DNA of 49,356 nt from an uncultured Clostridia bacterium (GCA_944376335.1 CALWCH010000013.1:1-49356), one strand, 5' to 3'. Positions 32,116-44,587 are shown, numbered from the stretch's first letter. The notes: generated by a model not told the origin, from the letters alone. Translations and numbers: made by a program.

Positions 32116-33780
32116 TTAAAAGAGACCGACGATCCTGCCCGAATCGTCCACGTCGATGTTCTCCGCCGCGGGACGCTTGGGAAGGCCGGGCATCGTGAGG
32201 ATATTGCCCGTTAAGACGACGACGAATCCCGCGCCTGCCGAGACCTTGACGGAGCGCACGGTGACGGTGAACCCTTCGGGCGCGCCGAGCTTTTTCGCGT
32301 CGTCCGAGAAGGAATACTGCGTCTTGGCGATGCAGACGGGGAGCTGAGAAAAGCCGAGCGAATTCAGCCGCTCGATCTCCGCCTCCGCCTCGGGGGTGTA
32401 GGCGACGCCGTCGCCGCCATACACGCGCGTGACGATGGCGTTGATTTTGTCCTTGAGGGGCAGTTTTTCGTCGTAGCAGAAGGAAAAATCGTTCCTCTCT
32501 TCGGTGAGGCGGATAACTTCGCGGGCGAGGTCCTCTCCCCCTTCGCCGCCCTTCGCCCAGACGTCGGAAAGGACGGCCTTGACGCCGAGAGAGGCGCACT
32601 TTTTTATGATAAGCGCAATTTCCGCGTCCGTATCGGTGGGGAAGCGGTTGACCGCGACGACGGCGGGAAGATGATAGACGTTTTGAATGTTGGCAACGTG
32701 GCGAAGAAGGTTGGGAAGGCCCTGTTCGAGGGCGGGGAGGTTTTCCTCTTTGAGTTCTTCTTTCGAAAGGCCGCCGTGCATCTTGAGGGCGCGCACCGTG
32801 GCAACGACGACGACTGCCGAGGGTTTGAGATGCGCGACGCGGCACTTGATGTCGAGAAATTTCTCCGCGCCGAGGTCTGCCCCGAACCCCGCCTCGGTGA
32901 CGACGTAGTCGCCGAGCTTTAAGGCCGTCTTCGTCGCAATGACGGAGTTGCAGCCGTGGGCGATGTTGGCAAACGGGCCGCCGTGGACGAGCGCGGGCGT
33001 GCCGCCCAGCGTCTGCACGAGGTTGGGCTTTAGCGCGTCTTTGAGGAGCGCCGTCATGGCGCCCGCCGCCTTGAGATCCCCCGCCGTGACGGGTGCGCCG
33101 TCGTAGGTATAGCCGACGACGATGCGCGAGAGCCGCGCCTTCAAATCCTTTAAAGAGGACGCGAGGCACAAAATTGCCATGACTTCGCTGGCAACGGTGA
33201 TGTCGTAGCCATCCTTGCGGGGAACGCCGTTTTTGGGGCCGCCGAGGCCGTCCTCGATGCAGCGAAGCTGGCGGTCGTTCATATCGACGCAGCGCTTTAA
33301 GACAATCTTTTCGGGGTCGATTCGAAGTTCGTTGCCCTGGAAGATGTGGTTGTCCAGCATGGCGCAGAGAAGGTTATTGGCAGCGCCGATGGCGTGGAAG
33401 TCGCCCGTGAAGTGGAGGTTGATGTCCTCCATCGGGACGACCTGCGCATAGCCGCCGCCCGCGGCGCCCCCCTTGACGCCGAATACCGGCCCCAAAGAAG
33501 GCTCCCTGAGCGCCACGACGACGTTCTTGCCGAGACGCTGAAGAGCGTCCGCAAGGCCGATGGTGGTCGTCGTCTTGCCCTCGCCCGCAGGCGTGGGGGT
33601 GATGGCGGTGACAAGGATGAGCTTGCCCTCCTTCCCCGCCCTCTCCATGACGGAGAGGTCAATTTTCGCCTTGTACTTGCCGTAGTACTCGATGTCGTCC
33701 TCCGAAAGGCCGACGCGCGCCGCAACCAAAGAGATGTGCTTTAATTTCGCTTCCTGTGCGATCTCAATATCCGTCTTCAT
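32116..33780 (-). CDS. fhs: Formate-tetrahydrofolate ligase
   Basis: A 554-residue enzyme that makes 10-formyl-tetrahydrofolate from formate, THF and ATP. The P-loop-like [12 protein letters not shown] is at 61-72 and [21 protein letters not shown] near 95 is diagnostic. Length is normal. It lies 19 nt after purL. Its product is the formyl donor for PurN and AICAR transformylase in the same operon, which explains the placement. It is also a step of the folate branch of acetogenesis, but no other such gene is in view. Confidence 0.97.
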   Translation of the reverse strand: MKTDIEIAQEAKLKHISLVAARVGLSEDDIEYYGKYKAKIDLSVMERAGKEGKLILVTAITPTPAGEGKTTTTIGLADALQRLGKNVVVALREPSLGPVFGVKGGAAGGGYAQVVPMEDINLHFTGDFHAIGAANNLLCAMLDNHIFQGNELRIDPEKIVLKRCVDMNDRQLRCIEDGLGGPKNGVPRKDGYDITVASEVMAILCLASSLKDLKARLSRIVVGYTYDGAPVTAGDLKAAGAMTALLKDALKPNLVQTLGGTPALVHGGPFANIAHGCNSVIATKTALKLGDYVVTEAGFGADLGAEKFLDIKCRVAHLKPSAVVVVATVRALKMHGGLSKEELKEENLPALEQGLPNLLRHVANIQNVYHLPAVVAVNRFPTDTDAEIALIIKKCASLGVKAVLSDVWAKGGEGGEDLAREVIRLTEERNDFSFCYDEKLPLKDKINAIVTRVYGGDGVAYTPEAEAEIERLNSLGFSQLPVCIAKTQYSFSDDAKKLGAPEGFTVTVRSVKVSAGAGFVVVLTGNILTMPGLPKRPAAENIDVDDSGRIVGLF

Positions 33781-33799
33781 CTTTCCTGTTATCCCCTTT

Positions 33800-36700
33800 T
33801 TAACCTTTGAAGTACTTCACGGCGCTCTCGAAGAGCTTCATGTCGTACTCGCCCAAAACGTTCTTGTAGAGGCCGAAGCCCTTGCGCTCGGAGTGGCCCA
33901 TCTTGCCGAACACCCTTCCGTCGGGAGAGAGGATGCCTTCGATGGCCTCCGCGCTGCCGTTGGGGTTGAAGTGAATGTCCATGGTGGGCTCGCCTGAAAG
34001 GTCGACGTACTGCGTCATGATCTGCCCGCTCATGGCAAGCTTTTGAATGAGTTCGGGAGATGCTACGAACTTGCCCTCGCCGTGGGAGATGGGCACATTG
34101 AACACATCACCCGCGTTGACGCCCGAGAGCCAAGGAGACTTGACGGAGGCGACTCTCACGCGCACGATGCGCGACTGGTGGCGGCCGATGTCGTTATAGG
34201 TGAGCGTGGGGCAAGTTTCGTCCGTCTCGATGATCTTGCCGAAGGGCACGAGCCCCAGCTTGATGAGCGCCTGGAAGCCGTTGCAGATGCCGCCCATGAG
34301 GCCGTCGCGCCGTTCGAGAAGCGCCGTCACCTGTTCCTTAACCTCTGCATTCCTGAAGAATGCCGTGATGAACTTGCCCGAACCGTCCGGCTCGTCGCCG
34401 CCCGAGAAGCCGCCCGGGATAAAGACGATGTTGGCATTTTTGATGCGAGAAGCGAACTCTTCGACGGAGCGGGCGACTTCGTCCGCCGTGTGGTTGCGGA
34501 TGACGAAAATTTCGGGCTCTGCGCCTGCGTCTGAAAACGCCTTGGCGGTATCATACTCGCAGTTGGTGCCGGGGAACACGGGAATGAGCACCTTCGGGCT
34601 CGCCGACTTCACCGCGGGGGCGAGCGTGCTGTGCTCTTCAAAGGTGAATTTCTGCGCGCTGCCCGCCGTTTTGATATTGCACGAATACACCGATTCGAGC
34701 TTGTTCTCGTAAATTTCCTGAAGCGTTTCGAGGGAGAGCTCCTCTTCGCCCATGGCGATGGCGGGATCTTCCGTCGTTTCGCCGAGCAAGACGCCGACCT
34801 CTTCCTCTTCCGCAAGCTCCAAAACGAACGCGCCGTAGTGGTAGGAGAAGAGCGCTTCAAGCGGGAGTTTTTCGAAGCGGAAGCCGATGCGGTTGCCGAG
34901 TGACATCTTTAAGACTGCCTCTGCAATGCCGCCGAAGCCGAGGGTATAGGCGCTGACGGCCTTTTTGGTATGCAGAAGCTTTGTGACGAGCGCGAAGTTG
35001 TTGAGAAGCGACGAAGGAACGGGCAGGCCGTCTTTATAGTCGGGCTTTAAGAGGACGACTTTATGCCCCGCCGCCTTGAACTCGGGCGAGACGACCTCCC
35101 CCACCTTCCCCGTGGTGACGGCGAAGGAGACGAGCGTGGGCGGGACGTCGATGTGTTCGAAGGTGCCGCTCATGGAGTCCTTTCCGCCGATGGCAGCGAC
35201 GCCCAAATCGAGCTGCGCCTTGAATGCGCCTAAAAGCGCCGAGAGCGGCTGACCCCAGCGCTTGGGATCGCGCCCGGGCTTTAAGAAGTATTCCTGGAAG
35301 GAGAGGTAGACGTCCTCGAACGTCGCGCCCGAGGCGATGAGCTTACCAATGCTCTCCACGACGGCGAGGTATGCACCGTGATAGGGGCTCTTTTCCGTGA
35401 CATAGGGGTTGCCGCCCCATGCCATGTAGGAGACGGTGTCTGTATGGCCCTTCTCGACGGAGACGAGGTGCACCATCGCCTGCGGCGGGGTCTCTTGATA
35501 CTTGCCGCCGAAGGGCATGAGGACGGTGCCTGCGCCGATGGTGGAGTCGAACCGCTCGGAAAGCCCGCGCTTGGAGCAGACGTTTAAATCGCCCGCAAGG
35601 GCTTTGTAGCCTTCCGCAAAATCGGCGGGAACGGGGCGGGCATAGTCCTTCGCGCCCTCCGCCTCGACGGTGATGTGCTTTTCCGCGCCGTTGGAATTTA
35701 AAAATTCGCGCGAGATATCGACGATGGTCTTATTGTTCCACGTCATGACGAGGCGAGGCTCTTCGGTGACTTCCGCGACGACGGTCGCCTCCAAATTTTC
35801 CCTTGCGGCGAGCTCGATGAAGTGCGCCGCCATCTCTTTTTCGACGACGACAGCCATGCGCTCCTGCGATTCGGAGATGGCGAGCTCGGTGCCGTCGAGG
35901 CCGTCGTACTTCTTGGGCACGGCGTTGAGGTCTATTTTGAGGCCGTCGGCAAGTTCGCCGATGGCGACGGACACGCCGCCCGCGCCGAAGTCGTTGCAGC
36001 GCTTGATGAGCAGCATCGCCTCTTTGTTGCGGAAGAGGCGCTGGAGTTTGCGCTCTTCGGGCGCGTTGCCCTTCTGCACTTCCGCGCCGCAGTGGGTGAG
36101 CGATTCGAGGGTGTGAGACTTGCTCGAACCCGTTGCGCCGCCGCAGCCGTCCCGCCCCGTTCTGCCGCCCAAGAGAATGACGAGATCGCCCGCCGCGGGC
36201 ACTTCGCGCCGCACGTTCTCGGCGGGGGTCGCCGCGATGACCGCGCCGATCTCCAGCCGCTTGGCAACATAGCCGCTGTGGTAGAGCTCATCGACCTGCC
36301 CTGTGGCAAGCCCGATCTGGTTGCCATAAGAAGAATAGCCCGCCGCGGCCGTCGTGACGATCTTGCGCTGGGGGAGCTTGCCCTTCATCGTGTCCTTGAC
36401 GGGAAGGAGCGGATCGCCCGCGCCCGTGACGCGCATGGCGGCATAGACGTAGCTTCTGCCCGAGAGCGGGTCGCGGATGGCGCCGCCGATGCAGGTCGCC
36501 GCGCCGCCGAAGGGCTCGATCTCCGTGGGGTGGTTGTGCGTCTCGTTCTTGAAGAGGAGCAGCCAATCCTCGTCCTTGCCGTCCACATTCACTTTGATTT
36601 TGACGGTGCAGGCGTTGATCTCTTCCGACTCGTCGAGCTTTTCGAGCATGCCGCGCTTCTTTAAAACCTTCGCAGCGAGCGTGCCGATGTCCATCAGATT

Positions 36701-37483
36701 GATGGGTTTCGTGCGATCAAGCTCTTTGCGCGCCGCGAGGTACTCTTTGTAGGCGGACTCCAGGAGCGGGTCGTCGAACGTGACACCGTCCACCGTCGTC
36801 AAAAAGGTGGTGTGGCGGCAGTGGTCGGACCAGTAGGTGTCGATCATGCGGATCTCGGTGAGGGTGGGATCGCGCCCCTCTTTGCGGAAGTAGTCGCGGC
36901 AGAAGGCGATGTCGTCCTCGTCCATCGCGAGGGCGTACTTCTTGACAAAATCTTTGAGTTCCTCCCCTTCCATCTTGGTGAAGCCGTGAAGGGTCTCCAC
37001 CTCCGAGGGAACGGGGTGGGAAATGTGCAGCGTCTCGGGGAGCGAAAGGCTCGCCTCGCGGCTCTCGACGGGGTTGATGACGTACTTTTTGAGGGCGGTG
37101 AGTGCCTCGTCCGTCACATTGCCGTAGACGGCATACACCTTTGCCGTGCGCACGAGGGGGCGTTTCCCCTTCGAGACGAGCTGGATGCACTGCGCGGCGG
37201 AGTCGGCACGCTGGTCGAACTGACCGGGGAGGTACTCCACCGCGAACACCTTCGCGCCCGCAAGGTCAATGTCCTCCGTCGCCCTGTCCATCTGCGGCTC
37301 GGAGAACACCGTCTTGACGCACGCGTCGAAGAGCGATTTTTCGATGTCCTCGGCGTCGTAGCGGTTGATGATGCGGATGCGCTCGATGCCGCCAAGCTCC
37401 AAGAGTTCTTTTGCGTCCGAAAGGAGGCTTTGCGCCTCGTGGTCGAACCCGTCCTTCTTTTCCACATAGATCCTGTAAACCAT
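33800..37483 (-). CDS. purL: Phosphoribosylformylglycinamidine synthase, single chain
   Basis: A 1227-residue PurL that converts FGAR, glutamine and ATP to FGAM. The synthetase part has [20 protein letters not shown] near 310. The C-terminal glutaminase has [13 protein letters not shown] near 970, [13 protein letters not shown] near 1025 and the nucleophile cysteine in GGICNGFQ near 1063. This single-chain form is found in many Clostridia, unlike the PurS-PurQ-PurL complex of Bacillus. The start is 1 nt after the purD stop. Confidence 0.96.
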   Translation of the reverse strand: MVYRIYVEKKDGFDHEAQSLLSDAKELLELGGIERIRIINRYDAEDIEKSLFDACVKTVFSEPQMDRATEDIDLAGAKVFAVEYLPGQFDQRADSAAQCIQLVSKGKRPLVRTAKVYAVYGNVTDEALTALKKYVINPVESREASLSLPETLHISHPVPSEVETLHGFTKMEGEELKDFVKKYALAMDEDDIAFCRDYFRKEGRDPTLTEIRMIDTYWSDHCRHTTFLTTVDGVTFDDPLLESAYKEYLAARKELDRTKPINLMDIGTLAAKVLKKRGMLEKLDESEEINACTVKIKVNVDGKDEDWLLLFKNETHNHPTEIEPFGGAATCIGGAIRDPLSGRSYVYAAMRVTGAGDPLLPVKDTMKGKLPQRKIVTTAAAGYSSYGNQIGLATGQVDELYHSGYVAKRLEIGAVIAATPAENVRREVPAAGDLVILLGGRTGRDGCGGATGSSKSHTLESLTHCGAEVQKGNAPEERKLQRLFRNKEAMLLIKRCNDFGAGGVSVAIGELADGLKIDLNAVPKKYDGLDGTELAISESQERMAVVVEKEMAAHFIELAARENLEATVVAEVTEEPRLVMTWNNKTIVDISREFLNSNGAEKHITVEAEGAKDYARPVPADFAEGYKALAGDLNVCSKRGLSERFDSTIGAGTVLMPFGGKYQETPPQAMVHLVSVEKGHTDTVSYMAWGGNPYVTEKSPYHGAYLAVVESIGKLIASGATFEDVYLSFQEYFLKPGRDPKRWGQPLSALLGAFKAQLDLGVAAIGGKDSMSGTFEHIDVPPTLVSFAVTTGKVGEVVSPEFKAAGHKVVLLKPDYKDGLPVPSSLLNNFALVTKLLHTKKAVSAYTLGFGGIAEAVLKMSLGNRIGFRFEKLPLEALFSYHYGAFVLELAEEEEVGVLLGETTEDPAIAMGEEELSLETLQEIYENKLESVYSCNIKTAGSAQKFTFEEHSTLAPAVKSASPKVLIPVFPGTNCEYDTAKAFSDAGAEPEIFVIRNHTADEVARSVEEFASRIKNANIVFIPGGFSGGDEPDGSGKFITAFFRNAEVKEQVTALLERRDGLMGGICNGFQALIKLGLVPFGKIIETDETCPTLTYNDIGRHQSRIVRVRVASVKSPWLSGVNAGDVFNVPISHGEGKFVASPELIQKLAMSGQIMTQYVDLSGEPTMDIHFNPNGSAEAIEGILSPDGRVFGKMGHSERKGFGLYKNVLGEYDMKLFESAVKYFKG

Positions 37484-37484
37484 G

Positions 37485-38768
<1,284 letters not shown>

Positions 38769-38786
38769 GGTAAATTTCCTCTTTTA

Positions 38787-38841
38787 TAAAATGCTAACGC
38801 GCAAACCCGCGAAAGAGAGGCGGGTCTGCGCCGTAAAATGC
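38787..38841. repeat. Hairpin flanked by an 8-bp direct repeat in the purH-purD gap
   Basis: A 12-bp stem (38799-38810 with 38820-38831, one G-U pair) has no T-run on either strand, so it is more likely an RNA-processing or stability hairpin than a terminator. TAAAATGC occurs on both sides (38787-38794 and 38834-38841), the arrangement expected of a tiny inserted element with a target duplication, or chance. Confidence 0.45.
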
Positions 38842-38849
38842 CGAAAAAA

Positions 38850-40034
38850 TCAGTGGTGGAAGAGCCTCATGCCCGTGAATGCCATCACCATGCCGTGTGC
38901 GTCTGCCGCCTCGATGACGAGATCGTCGCGCACCGAACCGCCCGGCTCCGCCACATAGGTGACGCCGCTGCGATAAGCCCTTTCGATGTTGTCGGAGAAC
39001 GGGAAGAAGGCGTCGCTGCCCAGGGAAACTCCCTTGATGGTGGAAAGGTATGCCTTCTGTTCCTCCTTGGTGAAGGGTGCGGGGCGCACTTTGAAGTTCT
39101 TCTGCCATGCGCCGTCTGCAAGGACGTCGTCTGCGTCCTCGGAGAGGTAGATATCGATGATGTTGTTCATCTCGGGGCGGCCGACGCCCTCTGCAAACTG
39201 CAGAGAGAGCACCTTTTCGTGCTGGCGGAGATGCCACAGATCGGCCTTCTGCGCCGCGAGGCGGGTGCAATGGATGCGCGACTGCTGGCCTGCACCCACA
39301 CCGATGGCCTGCCCGTCCGCCGCGAAGCAGACGGAATTGCTCTGCGTGTATTTGAGCGTGATGAGAGAGATGATGAGGTCGATGGCCTTGTCCTCGGGAA
39401 GCTCCTTGTTCTTCGTAACGATATTGTTGAGAAGTTCGCGGTCGATCTTAAAGTTGTTGCGGCCCTGCTCGAAGGTGACGCCGAATACCTGCTTCCTCTC
39501 GATGGGCTCGGGCACATAGTCCTTGTCGATTTGGACGATGTTATAGCCGCCCTTGCGCTTGCCCTTTAAAATTTCGAGCGCCTTCGGGGTATAGCCGGGG
39601 GCGATGATGCCGTCCGAGACTTCGCGCTTGATGATGTTGGCGGTCACCTCGTCGCACACGTCGGAGAGGGCGATCCAATCGCCGAAGGAGGACATGCGGT
39701 CGGTGCCGCGCGCACGCGCATAGGCGCAGGCGAGCGGGGAATCGTCGAGCCCCTCGATATCCGAAACAAAGCAGCTCTTTTTGAGTGCCTCGGAGAGCGG
39801 CTTGCCGACGGCCGCCGACGTCGGGGAGACGTGCTTGAAGCTGGTCGCAGAGACCATGCCCGTGCTCTCCTTGAGCTCTTTGACGAGCTGCCAGGAGTTG
39901 AAGGCGTCTAAAAAGTTGATGTAGCCGGGGCGGCCGTTTAAGATTTCGACGGGGAGCTCCGCATCGTTTGCCATGTAGATGCGGGCGGGCTTTTGGTTGG
40001 GGTTGCAGCCGTACTTTAAGGAAAATTCTTTCAT
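38850..40034 (-). CDS. purH: Stand-alone AICAR transformylase (PurH formyltransferase half)
   Basis: A 394-residue protein that matches only the formyltransferase part of PurH. It begins KYGCNPNQKPARIY and has the catalytic Lys-His in ATSFKHVSPTSAA near 65 and GSDAFFPFSDNIERA near 345. It transfers a formyl group from 10-formyl-THF to AICAR. The IMP cyclohydrolase half (usually about 200 residues at the N-terminus) is absent; that reaction is supplied by the upstream purO gene, which overlaps this start by 4 nt. Confidence 0.94.
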   Translation of the reverse strand: MKEFSLKYGCNPNQKPARIYMANDAELPVEILNGRPGYINFLDAFNSWQLVKELKESTGMVSATSFKHVSPTSAAVGKPLSEALKKSCFVSDIEGLDDSPLACAYARARGTDRMSSFGDWIALSDVCDEVTANIIKREVSDGIIAPGYTPKALEILKGKRKGGYNIVQIDKDYVPEPIERKQVFGVTFEQGRNNFKIDRELLNNIVTKNKELPEDKAIDLIISLITLKYTQSNSVCFAADGQAIGVGAGQQSRIHCTRLAAQKADLWHLRQHEKVLSLQFAEGVGRPEMNNIIDIYLSEDADDVLADGAWQKNFKVRPAPFTKEEQKAYLSTIKGVSLGSDAFFPFSDNIERAYRSGVTYVAEPGGSVRDDLVIEAADAHGMVMAFTGMRLFHH

Positions 40035-40756
40035 GCGTTCACCTCTTTCTCAAAGCGGTTGTAAAGGACGTTCTCGTACGCGCCCGTCTCTAAATCGTAG
40101 GCGCGGCAATAGAGCGAAATTTTGTTGTTTGCATCGAGATTTTCCCAAATCTCCTTGGCAAATGCCTGAAGGTCGTTGGGGATACGGACGCGCTCGGGCT
40201 CGCCTTCGAAGGTGGGAAGCGGGTTCCCGTCCGTTACATAGGTGTGAATGAAGTGCCCGAGGCCGTTTATAGGCTCGTAGTCGAAGAAATAGCGGTTGCA
40301 GGCAGAGCCGTTCTCATCCGCACTCTTCAAGATGGAGAGGGAGTACTTGAAATCTTTCAAATCGAAGATGCCGCTGATGCGGGGGGTGAAGTTGGGCGCA
40401 TCCGGCTCGAAACAGCGCGATTTCAGCGCATGGCGGAAGCACTTGCCGCTTAAAATCGCCTCCTCGATGGTGTCAGTCTGGTCGCCGTTGGTGACGATGA
40501 CCTTATCCTTCACCCGCTTGACGGGCGAGTAGATGATGAGGGAAGGATCCTTTACCTTGCTCTCGTCGAAGGGATAGATGGTGACTTCCTCTCCCCTCTC
40601 GACGAACACGCGGTTGCGGCTGTTCTCGCTCCTGCCCATGATGAAATAGGCAAAGACCGCCTTCTTGCCGTCCTCGCTCTTTCCGATGACGATGCCCCGC
40701 CCCACATAGGGGTTGCCTTGGATGGCTTCCTTCATGCTCTTGACTTGATAACTCAT
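40031..40756 (-). CDS. purO: IMP cyclohydrolase, archaeal PurO type
   Basis: A 241-residue protein of the PurO/COG3363 family, unrelated to the PurH cyclohydrolase domain. Seen here are NPYVGRGIVIGKSEDGKK, GRSENSRNRVF near 42 and TNGDQTDTIEEAI near 90, which match the family. It closes the ring of FAICAR to give IMP. The next gene encodes the transformylase, so the two last steps are split over adjacent, overlapping genes. Confidence 0.9.
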   Translation of the reverse strand: MSYQVKSMKEAIQGNPYVGRGIVIGKSEDGKKAVFAYFIMGRSENSRNRVFVERGEEVTIYPFDESKVKDPSLIIYSPVKRVKDKVIVTNGDQTDTIEEAILSGKCFRHALKSRCFEPDAPNFTPRISGIFDLKDFKYSLSILKSADENGSACNRYFFDYEPINGLGHFIHTYVTDGNPLPTFEGEPERVRIPNDLQAFAKEIWENLDANNKISLYCRAYDLETGAYENVLYNRFEKEVNA

Positions 40757-40780
40757 ATCTCTCCTCCTGATGTATTTTTC

Positions 40781-41386
40781 TTATTCGCCCGAGAGCTGTT
40801 TGCAGACGAGCTCGACGGCTTCGGGCAGAATGACCCACTCCGCCTCGCGCATGACGCGCTTTTGCAGCGTCTCGGGGGTGTCGCCCTCTTTGACTTCCAC
40901 GGCCTTCTGCAAGATGATGGGTCCGCCGTCACATTCCTCGTTGACGAAGTGGACGGTGGCACCCGTCACCTTGACGCCGCGGCGAAGTGCCGCCTCGTGG
41001 ACGTGCAGGCCGTAGTACCCCTTCCCGCAGAAGCTGGGAATGAGCGAGGGATGCACGTTGATGATGCGGCCCTCGTAGGCGCGAATGAAGCGCTCCGACA
41101 AAATGGACATGAAGCCCGCAAAGACGACGAAGCCGATGCCCTTCTCGCGCAAGATTTCGAGGATACGCTCCTCGCGCGCATGGCGGTCGGGCACTTCCTT
41201 CAAATCGACGACGGCGCTCTCCACGCCGCACATGGCGGCGCGCTTGAGGACGTATGCCTCTTTATGGTCGGAGACGACGAGGACGACTTCGCCGTGGGGG
41301 ATCATGCCCGCCTGCTGGGCGCTCATGATGGCCTGAAAGTTGGTGCCGCCGCCCGAACACAGCACGGCTATGCGCACTTTTTTCAT
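40781..41386 (-). CDS. purN: Phosphoribosylglycinamide formyltransferase
   Basis: A 201-residue PurN that transfers formyl from 10-formyl-THF to GAR. It starts KVRIAVLCSGGGTNFQAI. The active-site set is N and H in INVHPSLIPSFCGKGYYG near 105 and the aspartate of EECDGGPII near 143. It overlaps purM by 4 nt. Confidence 0.96.
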   Translation of the reverse strand: MKKVRIAVLCSGGGTNFQAIMSAQQAGMIPHGEVVLVVSDHKEAYVLKRAAMCGVESAVVDLKEVPDRHAREERILEILREKGIGFVVFAGFMSILSERFIRAYEGRIINVHPSLIPSFCGKGYYGLHVHEAALRRGVKVTGATVHFVNEECDGGPIILQKAVEVKEGDTPETLQKRVMREAEWVILPEAVELVCKQLSGE

Positions 41387-42420
41387 ACCAAGATGACCCC
41401 GTCGTCGCTTCTCACGATCTCGCCGAGGACGTATGCCTCTTCGCCGTTTGCCTTGAAGAGGGAAATTGCCCGCTCGGCATCCTCTTTATTAACGACGACT
41501 GCCATGCCGACACCCATGTTGAAGGTGTTGAACATATCGTGTTCGGAAATATTGCCCCTCTTCTGAATGAGGCGGAAGATGGGCGGCACTTTGACCGCGG
41601 ACTTTTCAATTTTGACGCCCAGACCTTTCGGAATGGAGCGGGGCATATTCTCGTAGAAGCCGCCGCCCGTGATGTGCGAAATGCCCTTTACCGTCACTTT
41701 TTCGAGGGCGGCGAGCACGGGTTTTACATAGATGCGGGTGGGCGTTAAGAGCGTCTCCCCGAGGGAGGCGCCATGGAGTTCTTCGACGGGGGCAGTCAAA
41801 TCACAGTGCTCGACGTCGAACACCTTCCTCACGAGCGAGAAGCCGTTGCTGTGCACGCCCGAGGAAGGAAGCGCGAGCATAATATCGCCCTCCTGCATCG
41901 AAGAATTGTCGATGACCTTGCACTTATCGACGACGCCGACAGAGAAGCCGGCGAGGTCGTAGTCGTCCTCCGCCATCGTGCCGGGGTGCTCGGCAGTCTC
42001 GCCGCCGATGAGCGCACAGCCCGCCTGCACGCAGCCCTCCGCGACGCCGCCGACGATCTCGGCGATGCGCTCGGGAACGTTTCTCCCGCAGGCGATGTAG
42101 TCGAGGAAGAAGAGCGGCTTGGCGCCGCAGCAGATGATGTCGTTGACGCACATGGCGACGCAGTCGATGCCGATGGTGTCGTGCTTACCCATAAGCTGGG
42201 CGATGCGCAGCTTGGTGCCGACGCCGTCCGTGCCCGAGACGAGCACGGGCTCCTGCATGCCCGCAATGTCGAGCGGGAAGAGGCCGCCGAAGCCGCCGAT
42301 GTCCGCCTTGCCGCCCGGCATGGTGCGCGCGACGTGCTTTTTCATGAGCTCCACCGCCTTATAGCCTGCGGTGATGTCGACGCCCGCCTCCTTGTAGCTT
42401 TCCGAATAACTCTTTTCCAT
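41383..42420 (-). CDS. purM: Phosphoribosylformylglycinamidine cyclo-ligase (AIR synthase)
   Basis: A 345-residue AIR synthase that uses ATP to close FGAM to AIR. It begins SYKEAGVDITAGYKAVELM. VSGTDGVGTKLRIA near 60, GAKPLFFLDYIACG near 95 and HITGGGFYENMPRSIP near 245 are diagnostic. GGAGCACC precedes the start. Confidence 0.97.
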   Translation of the reverse strand: MEKSYSESYKEAGVDITAGYKAVELMKKHVARTMPGGKADIGGFGGLFPLDIAGMQEPVLVSGTDGVGTKLRIAQLMGKHDTIGIDCVAMCVNDIICCGAKPLFFLDYIACGRNVPERIAEIVGGVAEGCVQAGCALIGGETAEHPGTMAEDDYDLAGFSVGVVDKCKVIDNSSMQEGDIMLALPSSGVHSNGFSLVRKVFDVEHCDLTAPVEELHGASLGETLLTPTRIYVKPVLAALEKVTVKGISHITGGGFYENMPRSIPKGLGVKIEKSAVKVPPIFRLIQKRGNISEHDMFNTFNMGVGMAVVVNKEDAERAISLFKANGEEAYVLGEIVRSDDGVILV

Positions 42421-42429
42421 GGTGCTCCT

Positions 42430-43875
42430 TTATGCGTCCTTGCGAAATTTGGGGTTGTCGCTGATGTGCCGCTCGAAGCGGGACTTGTCCGTCTCGACGG
42501 GCTCCTCGGTGGGATAGACGCCGTCGAAACACGCCATGCAGAACTCCGAACCGTCCGTGCCTGCGATGCGCTTGGCGTGCTCGAGGCTCAAATACCCCAC
42601 GGAATCAGCGCCGATGATCTTGGCGATCTCCTCCGTCGTGTGGTGGCAGGCGATGAGGTTATCGCGCGAGGCGATGTCCGTGCCGTAGTAGCAGGGGTTG
42701 AGGAACTTGGGCGCGGACGAGAGGAAATGCACTTCGGTCGCGCCCGCGTCGCGCAGCTGCTTGACGATGGGAATGCTCGTGGTGCCGCGGACGATGCTGT
42801 CGTCGACGAGGATGACGCGCTTGCCCCTGACTTCGGACGCAATGACGTTGAGCTTGATGCGCACCCTGTCCTCTCTCATCTTCTGATCGGGAGCGATGAA
42901 CGTTCTCCCAATATACTTGTTTTTCAAAAAGCCGATGCCGTAGGGAATGCCCGACGCCTGCGCGTAGCCCATGGCGGCATCGAGGCCCGAATCGGGCACG
43001 CCGACGACGACGTCGGCATCGATCTTATATTCCTCTGCAAGGAATCTTCCCGCCTGCAGGCGCGCATCGTGCACATAGCAGCCGTCGATCTCGGAATCGG
43101 GGCGGGCGGTGTAGAAGTACTCAAAGACGCAGAACGCCTTCTTCTGGCCGCAGTAGTCGCGGCAGCTCTTGATGCCGTCCTTGGTGAAGACGAGCATTTC
43201 GCCCGGCTCCACCTCGCGGATCTTGTGGCCGCCGACGGCGCTGATAGCGCAGGACTCGGAGGCGATCAAATAGCTGCCGTCCTCTCTCTGCCCGTAGCAG
43301 AGGGGGCGGAAGCCCTGCGGGTCGCGCGCGGCGATGAGCTTGGAGGGCGACATGACGACGAGCGAATACGCGCCCTTGATGCGCCCCATCGCGGCGAGGA
43401 CCGCCTCCTCGATGGAACGGGTGCGCACGCGCTCCTTGGTGATCATGTAGGAGATGACCTCGGTGTCCGACGTCGTGTGGAAGATGCTGCCCTCGTTCTC
43501 GAGCTCCGTCCTCAGTTCGTAGGAATTGATGAGGTTGCCGTTGTGGGCGAGCGCCATGTTTCCCTTCAGGTGGTTGACGACGATGGGCTGCGCGTTCTCT
43601 CTGCCGCCCGTGCCCGTCGTGCCGTAGCGGACGTGGCCGATCGCCATGTTGCCCTCGCCGAGCTTTTCGAGCGTCTCCTGTGAGAAGACGTCGTTGACGA
43701 GCCCAACGTCCTTATGGGTGTTGAACACGCCGTCGTCGTTGACGACGATGCCCGCGGACTCCTGCCCGCGGTGCTGGAGGGCAAAGAGCGCGTAGTACGC
43801 CGTCGAGGCGACCTTCTGACGCTCCTTGGCGAAGATACCGAACACGCCGCACTCTTCGTGAATGTGTCCCGTCAT
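42430..43875 (-). CDS. purF: Amidophosphoribosyltransferase
   Basis: A 481-residue PurF, the first committed step (PRPP to phosphoribosylamine). After a short propeptide, C9 in EECGVFGIF becomes the N-terminal glutaminase nucleophile. The PRPP loop is VILVDDSIVRGTTS near 345. Cysteines in LNPCYYGTD near 380 and FCMACF near 450 match those that hold a 4Fe-4S cluster in the Bacillus-type enzyme, so it is expected to be oxygen-sensitive. It ends 9 nt before purM. Confidence 0.97.
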   Translation of the reverse strand: MTGHIHEECGVFGIFAKERQKVASTAYYALFALQHRGQESAGIVVNDDGVFNTHKDVGLVNDVFSQETLEKLGEGNMAIGHVRYGTTGTGGRENAQPIVVNHLKGNMALAHNGNLINSYELRTELENEGSIFHTTSDTEVISYMITKERVRTRSIEEAVLAAMGRIKGAYSLVVMSPSKLIAARDPQGFRPLCYGQREDGSYLIASESCAISAVGGHKIREVEPGEMLVFTKDGIKSCRDYCGQKKAFCVFEYFYTARPDSEIDGCYVHDARLQAGRFLAEEYKIDADVVVGVPDSGLDAAMGYAQASGIPYGIGFLKNKYIGRTFIAPDQKMREDRVRIKLNVIASEVRGKRVILVDDSIVRGTTSIPIVKQLRDAGATEVHFLSSAPKFLNPCYYGTDIASRDNLIACHHTTEEIAKIIGADSVGYLSLEHAKRIAGTDGSEFCMACFDGVYPTEEPVETDKSRFERHISDNPKFRKDA

Positions 43876-43876
43876 A

Positions 43877-44587
43877 TCACTCCCCCATCAGACGCTTGAA
43901 GACTTCCTTGTAGGCGTCCTCGACGCCGCCCATGTCGCGGCGGAAGCGGTCTTTGTCCAGCTTCTCGTTGGTCTTGATGTCCCAAAGGCGGCAGGTATCG
44001 GGGGAAATTTCGTCGGCAAGCACGATGGTGCCGTCCGTGAGCCTACCGAACTCGAGCTTGAAGTCGACGAGGCGGATGCCAAGCGTCTTGAAGTACTCGG
44101 TGAGGACTTCGTTGACCTTGAACGCCATCTTCTTGATGGTCTCGATCTCCTCCTTCGTCGCAAGCTTTAAGGCGAGCGCGTGATAGGAGTTGAGAAGCGG
44201 GTCGCCCAGCTCGTCGTTCTTGTAGGAGAACTCGATGGTGGGCTCATCGAACACGATGCCCTCCTCGACGCCGTAGTGCTTGGCGAAGGAGCCCGCGGAG
44301 ACGTTGCGGATGATGACCTCGAGGGGAACGATCTGTACCTTTTTGACGAGGGTGTCTCTCTCGGAGAGTTCTTCAACGAAGTGCGTCTTGACGCCGCTCT
44401 TTTCGAGCAGCTGCATCAAAAGGTTGGACATGCGGTTGTTGACGACGCCCTTGCCCGCGATGGTGCCCTTCTTGAGGCCGTTGAACGCCGTTGCGTCGTC
44501 CTTATACGAGACGATGCAGAGCGCGGGGTCCTCGGTCGCATACACCTTCTTTGCCTTGCCTTCATAGAGCTGAACAGTCTTTTCCAT
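43877..44587 (-). CDS. purC: SAICAR synthetase
   Basis: A 236-residue PurC that joins aspartate to CAIR. It begins [16 protein letters not shown], and [20 protein letters not shown] near 85 and [20 protein letters not shown] near 180 are diagnostic. CAGGAG precedes the start. The gap to purE holds a tandem repeat of TTGCCCGTGT (about 44635-44654) and a small CGGGCA/TGCCCG hairpin, but no T-run. Confidence 0.97.
   Translation of the reverse strand: MEKTVQLYEGKAKKVYATEDPALCIVSYKDDATAFNGLKKGTIAGKGVVNNRMSNLLMQLLEKSGVKTHFVEELSERDTLVKKVQIVPLEVIIRNVSAGSFAKHYGVEEGIVFDEPTIEFSYKNDELGDPLLNSYHALALKLATKEEIETIKKMAFKVNEVLTEYFKTLGIRLVDFKLEFGRLTDGTIVLADEISPDTCRLWDIKTNEKLDKDRFRRDMGGVEDAYKEVFKRLMGE

Noticed and set aside
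32114-33169. Extension of mutY to a 683-residue protein
   Set aside because: The added part is fhs in another register; MutY family length and the ATG after the fhs stop fit better.
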